Positions 1 to 9,091 of a DNA stretch of 20,333 nucleotides are shown here, in pieces; the stretch's first letter is position 1; each line of letters begins with the position of its first letter. The stretch is from Phaeoceros laevis (taxonomy: Eukaryota > Anthocerotophyta > Anthocerotopsida > Notothyladales): the NCBI GenBank assembly GCA_049999765.1, contig JBNGIQ010009358.1, positions 1-20,333 on the forward strand, read 5' to 3'. A program made the position numbers and the translations under genes. Below the pieces are notes generated by a model, which saw nothing but the letters and a program-made list of their open reading frames with translations, was not told the origin of the DNA and searched no databases.

Positions 1-1705
1 CGGGGAACTCCACCAGTATTTTCAATAAAACCACCAGCTTCTACAACTCTTTTACGTTCATCATCTCTGTCCGGGCGATGGCCACTTGTAAGCTCCTGAG
101 AACAAAGGGAAGTATCTCCCTCTAGACTGGCTGAGGGTCCCTGACCTGACGTCTGGCGCTTTCGCTTTCGCTCGCAAACTCTAAGATTCTCCTGGCACTC
201 ATCTGCCCAGAGCAACTGAGTCAAACAAGTTTGGCTACACAACCAGAACTGTTCAAATATCTGATCTACCAATCTAGAATAGGAGCAATCCAGCAAAGGA
301 CTGATTGTCAGAAAACAGCTATTCCAAAAACCTAGCTGCACACCTAGCTGCACGTGCGATGAACATGAAGTTGCAGAGGAGCACATAAAAGCCTTGCTAT
401 CACCAAGGTTGGCAATCAAAAGATATTCTTCGGCATGTAGCATAACACAAGCCGTTGATCCAGCTCCTGAGCCCTTCTTCTCTGCCTCCTGTGGCACTGA
501 CTACGTTTAATAACAGCAGATTTCACTCCCGGCACTCCTGTGAACAGGTTTTCAGAGACAGAGAGAGAATGACGCAGTAAATGTCAGCCCATTAAATGAC
601 AGACAGAATGACGCAGTGAAAGGATGGCGCACTTACAGTGGAAAAAACTCTGTCAATTTCAAACATAGCATTCTGCAAGGCTTGCTTGAGAATAGTTCGA
701 AGCAATGAACTTTCCATCTTTCCCGAGACTGCCCAATTTCGTACACTTTGAAGATCCATTTTACTCCATTCCTGCTTATGGAATTGGTCCTCCACGTCAA
801 CGTCACTCCAATGTGAAAATGCTGTGTGCCAGACGGTGGTGGTCGCAGGGGAGAAGCCTGCAGCATTGGTGATTGACAGCAGATCTTGCATGGCAGTTGC
901 CTTTCGACCGTGACATTCTTCTGGCAGCAAAAGCCCTGAAAAATTGGCTCTTTTCTCACTACATGCGTATATACTGAAACTGTTTCCATGAATTGGTTCT
1001 GATTTCCGACCATTGATCCCTTCCCCAGTTATCTTCGTAGGGCAGGCATCAACGTAGTTGATGCATGCGGTGCTTGCTAGCTCCCCAATTATTGAGTAAA
1101 GATGATAAAGAAACCGAGGATATATGCTAGTGGCCGCCAGCTCACTGGCATCATGGCCAAAATGCCCATCAAAGACTGCCAGCAAGCTCACCAGATGTGC
1201 CTGCTCGTCATCTGTCAGCAGGCACAGGAGGATTATGCACGGGAAAGGGCAACGTGATCATGCTGTTCATCCAAAAGTGAAAGAGAGTAAGAACAGACTT
1301 ACCAAAGAACTGTAACTGAATGTCTGGGATACATACAACCCGGTCTTCCTGACTCATCCTCCTGCCCTGCAGTACTGCTGTTCCACAAATCCGCCCTTCG
1401 GAAGGATTCTGTCTACTTGGATACGGTTTCTTCGCTCCCTTGCGCAAAGTCCCGTCAATTGGTACACCTCTCGTTGCTGCATCAATCCGCTTGCGGGTTG
1501 GGTCCTTCCTTGCAAGTGCCTCGTGATCTTGCCAGTACAATGATGGCTGTCCTGAAGTTCCCTTTCCTTCCAAACTGCCATTATTCTGGTACCACCTCCT
1601 CTCATCTGCTGCAGCCAAATTGTCGGCGTACCTGCCCCGCCCTCGAAGAAGCAAACCAAGACAACCAACTGCGACCAAGCAGACCCAAAGCTGCAAAAAT
1701 TTCAT
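1..1705 (-). CDS. PP2C-family protein phosphatase with N-terminal signal/anchor segment (partial, 3' end off window)
   Basis: Mn/Mg-dependent Ser/Thr phosphatase of the PP2C (PPM) fold, 5' part only. Exons on the minus strand: 1705-1303, 1211-637, and 488-1 (open to the edge); introns 1302-1212 and 636-489 are GT-AG and the frame is kept. The start ATG at 1705 is followed by a hydrophobic stretch (residues ~4-20, LQLWVCLVAVGCLGLLL), so a signal peptide or anchor is likely. PP2C motifs seen: LQGRRMSQEDR (metal-binding E120/D121), AVFDGHFGHDASELA (DGHxG at 149-153), GSTACVM, ANLGDSKAF (GDS at 355-357), then ELTSGHRPDRDDERKR and VEAGGF. This motif order with a hydrophobic N-terminus resembles the plant PP2C group containing Arabidopsis PP2C 51 (recalled, not searched). 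The last catalytic Asp motif lies off the window. Residues ~375-415 are poorly conserved and may hide a stop-free intron. Divergent from the endosulfine gene. Confidence 0.85.
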
Positions 1706-2043
1706 TTGATGCTTGCATCAAGCCATCCTCAGTCTGTCGTGATTCTGTGCCTTCAGTACTGCTTCAACTCGTGGATTATCCTTGTGGATCATTTACAATC
1801 ACGAGGTTCAGGAAGCTTGTTTGATACAATCCTACGCTCACTGGATGAATATCGTCGCGCACGAGCTGGTGAAACAGCCTAACTTCTTATCGCTTAGTGT
1901 CGATAGCGTATAGGAAGCCGAAGAACCGAAAGCAATGTTATGCGAACCGTCGAGCCAAATCTGCGAGCTTGTCGCATACAAAGCGCTGCACTTGAGTTAC
2001 CTCTCTTGCTTGGCGTTGCCAGCGTCACGCAGTTCAAGTGGCA
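1706..2043. promoter_or_regulatory. Divergent intergenic region, PP2C / endosulfine
   Basis: 338 bp separate the two start codons and must hold both 5' leaders and core promoters. No convincing TATA box or known operator is visible. The role is inferred from position alone. Confidence 0.5.
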
Positions 2044-2952
2044 ATGGCAAATTTGAGTGACGCAGAGGCCAAGACTCGTGACGAGCCACAGGCGGCGACG
2101 CCTTCGGCAGAAGAACAGGTTTTGTGGCTGCAGAAGCGATGCTTGTACCATGTAGGTGAGGACTGCATTGTGTGTTTATGATTCAGCTCGTGCTCACAGG
2201 AGGCTGTTCTGAGGAAAAAATACGGAGGTCTGATTCCAAAGAAACCACCTCTCATCTCCAAGGTTCGTGCCACCGCATCAGATCACTTGCGTGCAAAATT
2301 GGGTGGCTTATGAAGGCATCGTGGACGCCATGTCCTTAGGTTTCCACTTGTGATAGCTTTGTTATCGCATTGAGCAAGGTTATAGGCATAAACCTCCAAA
2401 CACCACATGATCCGATCCCGGGAATTTCTTCTGGGACTGTCTCTGCTGCCAGGACCACGAGAGAGCTTTTTTCGACTCCGCCGATTGGGCCCTTGGAAAG
2501 GTTAGGAGTCCCAACTAGCAGCTCGAGGTGTTGAAATCCTTTTGTCAGTTTGAACCCTGCCAAAGTTGGTAGCACTGACAACTACCTGCTGCTGCCGTGG
2601 TGCTGGCAACAGGGAGCTTCACCAGGCGTGAAGCCAAGGACGCTGGTCGAGTCGCTCCGCCCGAAATTGCAGGTAAGTCGATTGAGCCATCGCCCATGCA
2701 ATTTTCATTTTCCTTCTGTCACCTTCTGATCTCAGCCGGCTGTGCAGCCGACTCCTCACCATCCACTTCCCTCACGGCGGGCGTCCTACATTCCTTCAGA
2801 TGAAGAGCTTGCAGGTACTCACTGTAGCATCGAAGCTTTCCCTAACACTGTTGTCGTGGGCTATGGAGGACTGGTACTGAGTTCAGCCTCTTATCTGATG
2901 CTGATCAGGAGAAGCAGGAGCAGGTAGCGAGACCGAAACTGCCGCAGGTTGA
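2044..2952 (+). CDS. Endosulfine / ARPP-19 family protein (PP2A-B55 inhibitor type)
   Basis: Small regulator of the ENSA/ARPP-19/Igo family. In animals and yeast, its members inhibit PP2A-B55 after phosphorylation by Greatwall-type kinases. Six exons: 2044-2151, 2200-2262, 2453-2500, 2613-2672, 2748-2814, 2909-2952; every junction keeps frame and gives 129 residues, close to the family size. The core reads KKYGGLIPKKPPLISK (residues ~42-57), then DHERAFFDSADWALGK (58-73), then LVESLRPKLQPTPHHP. FDSADW is the plant form of the animal FDSGDY motif, and S66 matches the Greatwall-site serine. A second basophilic site, RRAS (S106), lies near the C-terminus, and the tail is acidic (ends AGSETETAAG). 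Intron 2 has a weak GTTCGT donor and the last exon depends on the CAG acceptor at 2906-2908. The N-terminal exon is not conserved. None of the exons is long enough to stand out as an ORF. Confidence 0.88.
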
Positions 2953-3329
2953 AGGTTCTTCCTTTGCCGTGGTCCATTGGGGGCACAATCAGGACGGAGG
3001 CAAGGGGGCCTAAATTCCGAAAGCCAGACATTCTGATGTTGAAGAACTTCCGTTTTGTGAACGGTTGTACTTATTGTGACGCCCATTGTGAGGATGAACG
3101 CTCAAACGGCAAATTGATTTTTCTCAACAATGTATTGTTACTCTAGGGTCTAAGAAGGACTACATAAGATGAATGGACTGTACAAGCTAATCCGGATATG
3201 AGCAAATTACTCTACTGTTGCACTGCCCCGCGGGCGGCTAGGGCACCAGATTTTGAGGGCCTCAAAGTTCGAATAAATGCATTCGGACCCTTATAATGTC
3301 AATTCGGGAACCTGCATTGCAAACGCTTT
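2953..3329. other. Convergent 3' intergenic region with AATAAA
   Basis: Short region between the endosulfine stop and the HDS stop on the other strand. A plus-strand AATAAA at 3272-3277 lies 320 nt past the endosulfine stop and only ~50 nt from the HDS stop. If it is used, the two 3' UTRs lie end to end or overlap. No coding potential was recognised. Confidence 0.4.
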
Positions 3330-6300
3330 TCAGTTGTCGACTTGGGGATCAACCCACCGCCCATGATCCTTGATGAGCTGGATTAAGGACTCGGTCGCGG
3401 TTTCCATGGGAATAGCCCTTTTGACTACTTCCTGCGTTCACAATTGCATGCAGGATTAAGCCTGGATCAAGTGTGTGAGGGTAAATGAAGGAACATGTCA
3501 ATTGAGTGTAACTGTTACCTTTCCTACGTAGAGATCAATTTTTCCTGGGGCTCCGCCAACGTAGCCGAAGTCTGCATCTGCCATCTCTCCAGGACCGTTC
3601 ACGATGCAACCCATGATGGCAATCTGCACCAAGAAACCAATGCATGTTGATTTCAAGAAGTTCTCATTTGCATGGTACAAGGGCCAGCCAATCAACCACC
3701 GCATACATACCGAGACACCAGGAAGATGAGAGGTCTTTTCCCGAATTTCTGCACTTATCTCCTGGAGGTCAAACAAAGTACGGCCACAGGAAGGGCATGA
3801 AACATACTCCTGCAAATGCATCACGTTGGTTAGGAGATTTTTGTGTGCCCATAAGTTGATCGTGTCACTGCCGTATTGTGACGTCAAAGCAGCCAGGATA
3901 TTTACCGTCTTAGTGTTCCGCATCCGACATCCCTGTAGCAACCCAAAGGATGTAGTCCGAAGAAACTCAAAATCTTGATCAGCCGCTTCCAGCAGCACAC
4001 CATCTCCAAGACCGTCAACAAGTAAAGCACCAGCTTCACTCCCGGTCTTGATCACCAAGTCGTCTCTGCAGATCAGACATCAACTCTCAGAACGAGATAC
4101 CTTTGAATCCCAAACACACACAAGTGAAGTTATGTGTTCTGAATACAGCGTCGGCACCGTTGAATACCTGTGGACGCCCGCTGGGAAATGGAGATGATGA
4201 ATAACTGGGAAACTGAGTTGGTTCGCTTCTAAGAACTCAAATAATCTGAACAACAGTAAACACAACCATTGGCACATGGATTTTCACAACAATGTGGAAA
4301 GTGAGTTAAGGTAACCCTGGAAAGCTCAATTCAAAAAGACTCCGACCTTCTTGATGCATGTACTCGGCTTGACTCTGAACTTTCTGGTAAGTTGAGAAGC
4401 AGCATGGTTGCTTCCGTGTTCTTCAAAATCTCCAGCTTCTCGGAGGTCTCATCGCCTTGTACTGTTACTGCAAGGCGAGTTCCTGAAAAAGTGGCCAAGC
4501 TATGTAAGTAGAACCACACCGGACGCCAATAGTGCACAGCAGACGACAGCAAACACCCTTGATGCCGAACTCACCAGCTGGCAGAGACTTGTCAGCTCCG
4601 GAAGCGAGCTCATCCAATGTCACAAGAACAATGGCATGAGGCAACGGTTTGGCAAGCTGCTCAGAAAGAGGGGTCAATACCCCTACGCTGATGTCTGTAA
4701 GCCTCTTCACAGCTAGGCGCTGCATAAACAATTGCACGTATTGTACATCAGTAAGGGGGAGGCAATGGTGTGTAGCACAGGTGACTGGAAGTGCTCCACC
4801 CGCAGTTCCATAGCAAGAAGACCCATTTGGAGTAGGTAATGGATGCTTACTGCAGCTCTGTCCTCTACTGCAGGAAGTTCTCTTAGCAAAATGGTGTCCA
4901 CAGTAGCAAGATCCTGCACACAGAGCAGGGTCATAGCTTTAATTCACGGTCAATCGCTCATTTTTCATCTGGTTCGCACCGACAACAGAAAGGTGAAATC
5001 TGCTAAAAGTAGTTCACTGACCTTGTATGGCATGCCTATAATGAGCTTTGTTGCAAGAGACTTGTAAAGCAATTCCGGATTCTGCAGTGTCCAACAGGCT
5101 ATTTAGCAACATTGATCGACAAAAATACTTTGCAGACAGGAAAAATTAACTGGGCAAAGCCATTCGGCGACTTGTGTACCTTCAACTGCTCAAGCGAGAC
5201 AGACATCAGAACTGATCCATCACGGTGTAAGACTCCTCTGTAGTCAACATCCTCACCCTAAAATTTCCACAAAAGTGAGGTGGTAAGTTCCCAAGGTAAT
5301 GGTAAAGCAAGTCACCTTTCCTGTCATAGCACCTTAACTCCACACAGGTGGTGCTTACCTCTTTTTGCACAGGTAGCTGCCCAGTTCGGCGTTGGAAGTC
5401 GAAGTAGCGACGATGCTTTTCTTCGAAGGGCGCCTGTGGGATCCAATAGTGACCACGTTAAGGTGCTTCAAGAAGATAACCGTTCTGCCAAGGACCAGTG
5501 AGCAAAAGGATCTCGGAATGTACCACTCCTCGTTCCAATTCAGAAGCCCGCATTCCTAACTTGGCCAACTTTGTGCAGGGGTCAATTTCATATTCTGGTG
5601 CTTCCGTAAGAGAGACACGAATGGTGTCGCCCAGGCCATCCTGCAAGAAAAAAGATATTGCTGATCAATAAGTCCTACCTATGATGTGTGAATGTCTGAA
5701 AGCACAAATGATAAAAACTCAACCAGACCTGTAGATGTTGCCTAAAACCACTAACAAAAATCACGGTTCATGATGTTTGTGTTGCCTAGTGAGCACAAAC
5801 ATCATGAACAGCCAAATGATAAAAACTCAACCAGACCTGCAGAAGGGCGCCGATGCCAATTGCTGACTTCATACGACCATCTTCACCTTCGCCAGCTTCA
5901 GTGACACCCAGGTGAAGAGGATAGTTCCAGCCATTGACGTACATCTCTGCCACCAGCAACCTATAGGCCTGTACCATGACAACTGGGTTGCTAGCCTTCA
6001 TCGAGAACACAAAGTTGTGGAAGTCCAATTTCCGGCAGATACGTGCAAACTCGAAAGCAGACTCCACCTGTCCAATTGTAAATTGCAGGAAACCCAAGGT
6101 CAAGTTTGTCGTATGCAAGAGACCAACATCTCATATCTCAAGGTAACATTTTGCAAGAAAAAAGAGCTTCTTCAGATGCTTTCTCACCATGCCTCGTGGA
6201 GAGTCACCATAATAGCTCATGATGCGATCCGACAAGCTTCCATGGTTCGTTCCAATTCGCATGGCTCTGCCATACTTTTTGCATTTCTCCACTAGAGGAG

Positions 6301-7521
6301 TGAACACCTGAAGAGCACCGCACATCAGCGAAAGGTAGACACAGGGAAAGGCAACAATCAACCGGGCACTTCATCACCTTCTCAATGTGCTCCAGTTCCT
6401 GCTGGTAAGCATCCTCGGTGTACTCCAAAGTCTCAAATTGAGCACGTCTGTCAGCTGTCAACACCACAGTCACCAGCCATCAGGAAAACAAACCATGCTG
6501 TCCACCATACGATGACACGTGACAGTGACAGGGTGCACGTTGGGACCAACCAAGACACAGAATCAGGGGTTGGTTGCAAGAGTAGGAACTCACCAAAATT
6601 GCCGGGATTGATTCTAATCTTGTCAAAGCACTCAGCAACCCTCAGGGCAATGGCCGGCGCAAAATGGATGTCAGCAACAAGGGGTATCGAGTACCTGCAG
6701 TGAGCCACGTGGTGGAGTGATGCTTAGAACCACCTCCGTAAGACAAGCTAGAAACCAAACCCCGGCGTGTAAGCAGCAAATCTCACCCTTTCTTCACAAG
6801 TGTGTCCTTGATTTCGTAGCAGGCATCCGCCTCCTTCTTCCCCTGCACAGTGATTCTTACAATATCTGCTCCTTTGTCAGCAATCCTCATGACCTGCAAG
6901 ACAGCCAGGCAAAGACACCACGGAAGGTAAGTTGTTAACTTGACTGTTTTCGAGCCCACTCCCGAGGCCTGTTTCACACGCGGCAACAACTGACCTGCTC
7001 GACAGTGCCCTGGACGTCCTTGGTGTCCGTGGTGGTCATCGTCTGCACCCGAATGGGAAAGTCGCTCCCCACTCCCACATTACCGATCATAACAGGCGAC
7101 GTCTTCCTGCGGACGGTCTTGTGCACCGTCTCACAGTACTTCTGCCTAGGAACTGCATCCGAGAATTTGCGACATCAGTAGGGGCCTGAAATTCTGAACC
7201 TAGCGCTCCCAGACCAAATTCATCAGTTTCCGTCGACCATCCCTAGCCCTCGCACGCATGCAGCTGGCACCTACCTAAGAGTTGACTCCCCGCAGAGGCC
7301 GGCTCCAGCTCCAGCTCTGCAATCTCTCTGGCCATGCTCCTGGCGCCCTGCGGACGCCTTGTGGCCCGCAACACAGCCCGGGAACTTCTGCCCAATCCAG
7401 GCAGGCCGGGGGCCCGGTTGAGGCATCCTGGCAGCGAGTCCAGCATCTTGAGGTCCGAGAAGGAGGTAGCCAGACCTGCCACACCCTGGCCAAGGGCCAC
7501 CCCGGCGCCTACAGCCTGCAT
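3330..7521 (-). CDS. HDS: 4-hydroxy-3-methylbut-2-enyl diphosphate synthase, plastid (HDS/IspG)
   Basis: Penultimate MEP-pathway enzyme. It reductively converts MEcPP to HMBPP in plastids with a [4Fe-4S] cluster. Nineteen exons: 7521-7275, 7152-6995, 6893-6787, 6694-6594, 6454-6378, 6307-6188, 6067-5837, 5640-5524, 5433-5359, 5257-5180, 5081-5022, 4913-4851, 4719-4575, 4482-4347, 4245-4168, 4065-3906, 3809-3711, 3623-3519, 3431-3330. The joined CDS is 2259 nt (752 residues; Arabidopsis HDS is about 741) and is colinear with the plant protein throughout. Key blocks: [19 protein letters not shown] (83-101), [13 protein letters not shown] (172-184), [13 protein letters not shown] in the TIM-barrel part, the plant-specific insert, then the cluster ligands C656 and C659 (SCPSC), C690 and E697 (GCIVNGPGE). 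The first ~75 residues look like a transit peptide. ATG 7521 is the first in-frame ATG of a long open stretch. The exon 8 donor could be 3 nt shorter (loses one Val). Divergent from DXS. Confidence 0.97.
5705..5839. repeat. 27-bp direct repeats flanking a perfect 16-bp inverted repeat, in HDS intron 7
   Basis: A 27-bp sequence occurs exactly at 5705-5731 and 5813-5839. Between the copies lies a perfect inverted repeat, 5766-5781 (GTTCATGATGTTTGTG) and 5794-5809, with a 12-bp loop. The right copy spans the real HDS exon 7 splice donor (GT at 5836-5835, minus strand), so the left copy provides a duplicate donor at 5728-5727. Intron 7 is the longest in the gene (196 bp). Removing the 108-bp period leaves 88 bp, the normal size here. 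Confidence 0.9.
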
Positions 7522-9091
7522 TGTCGCTCGCCTGTTTTTGCTGTTGGAGCAGCTGATCTCTCTGCCGGCTTCTGTCAAACAACCTTGCTGCTGCTGCTGC
7601 ACTTCTCCGTGAATCTCAGGCCAACTCCCTCCCTCCAACCGTCCCAGACAGATGGAGACGAGGGGATGCAAAAGTGAGGATGGAAAAGCAGAGGACAGGA
7701 CAAGACAGGCAGAGATGCCGCAGTGCGAGGGGAAGCAGAGCAGCGGAATCTGGTTGAAGCCGGAGCTGCAGGCTGGGGGTATGTATGTGTGTATCTCGTC
7801 CGGTAGGTGACGGAGAATCAGTAAGGCGAGGTGCCGCAGCAGCTGCTGTGTGCTGCCACGGGCGTGGACCAGGGGTTCGCCGGTCCTCCTGGCGTGCGCC
7901 GGATATTCGCCCCGCTCTTGCTCGGTGAGGGTAGCCAGATTTCGACACACGACCCAAATGGATAGAGTCAATACCGATGACCGGGAGAGCCGGTGACGGA
8001 CCGTGTTAGTTGAGCCGTTGGTCAAGCGTCAAACATGCTCCACTTGAGTGTCTCCGCCATTTGCGACAGAGACATGCAGGCAGGTTCGCCCCATCTCGCC
8101 GGCGAGAAACGACATACGTTCCTCGTGAAACATACTAGACCGGCAAGCGTGGGCCCCGCCTCGGAAACGACCGGTTACCGGCGCGCACTTTCCCTCGTGC
8201 TTCCCTGAGCAGCCTCACAGATACCAGGCGGATACGATACTTACGGCCCTCGTGGCGTGTCGCGGGCCCCACCACTGTATACAATAGTAGTACCCTCCAG
8301 CCCCACGGTGGAAGAACGAATGACGGGAAAGAAAGAAGTGCCGAGATGCGGCGTCGGAACCAGACAACGCTGTCGTCTCCGGCGGGATCTTTCCGCCGCG
8401 AAGGAAGACGGAGAAGCGATTTGATCCACGTACAGTATGTCCGCTGACCGTACTGTAGACAGTATCGACCTAGAGGGAATAGTAAAGTGATAAAAGTTAG
8501 GACTCTTAAGACTTAAGACACAGACAAATAGGACACCGAGATAATAACATGCTACTTTACAGTACATACATGCTGGCAGTGCGTCAGGTAGTGCTTATTA
8601 CCGTCAGGGACTCGGGGCTCACCTACTAAAGCGCATGTAGGGAAGGTTCGGGGTTTGACTAACCGGTGAGCTGAACGGGGTGGATCCGGTTGCAAGTGTC
8701 CAGGGCCGCCGGGAGGGAGAGCCTAAAAGGGAGGGCCCTCGGCATCTGCTTCTCATCCATCCCTCACACACTCCGCTCGTGAAGAAGGCATCGCATCTCC
8801 TGCAGCTCCTCGCTCATCATCACTCGGGGTCACCGCGCAGGCCTCGTAGTCCCAAGCTGGGAATCCCGCGTTTGCACGATTCTCTCTGCCGTCGCATCTC
8901 CCTCTCCTGCCTCCCTCCAGCAGCATTTTCCCTCCGGGACCTAGCCAGCTATTTCTGTACCACAAGACAGGGAGGCAGGCACGCAGGCGGGAGGGCAAGC
9001 AGGGGCCTTGCGTCCATTTCCTTCGCTGCCGCAGCTTTTTACCACCAGCGCAAGCTTGCAAGGACAGTCTGTTTGCTGGAGAGAGGAGATC
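7522..9091. promoter_or_regulatory. Shared divergent region between HDS and DXS
   Basis: 1570 bp between the two start codons, GC-rich near both genes and more AT-rich at ~8400-8600. It must contain both 5' leaders. No clear TATA box is seen. The DXS side is pyrimidine-rich (about 8880-8940), like a plant Y-patch leader. The HDS leader contains a (CTG)5-type run near 7586-7600. Long open frames here encode low-complexity products with no recognised family and are not called. Confidence 0.6.
8274..8564. promoter_or_regulatory. Cluster of TACAGTA-type half-sites
   Basis: TACAGTA occurs at 8431-8437 and 8558-8564, its reverse complement TACTGTA at 8451-8457, and one-mismatch forms at 8458-8464 (GACAGTA) and 8274-8280 (ACTGTAT). 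The 8431/8451 pair forms an inverted repeat with a 13-bp spacer. GTAC, the core bound by SBP-domain factors, occurs four times in the same stretch. Regulatory function is inference. Confidence 0.3.

Noticed and set aside
7243-8025. Long minus-strand open frame extending HDS upstream
   Set aside because: The extension begins with a non-ATG codon and the added residues are low-complexity. The first real ATG is 7521 and gives a normal transit-peptide length. Treated as 5' leader.
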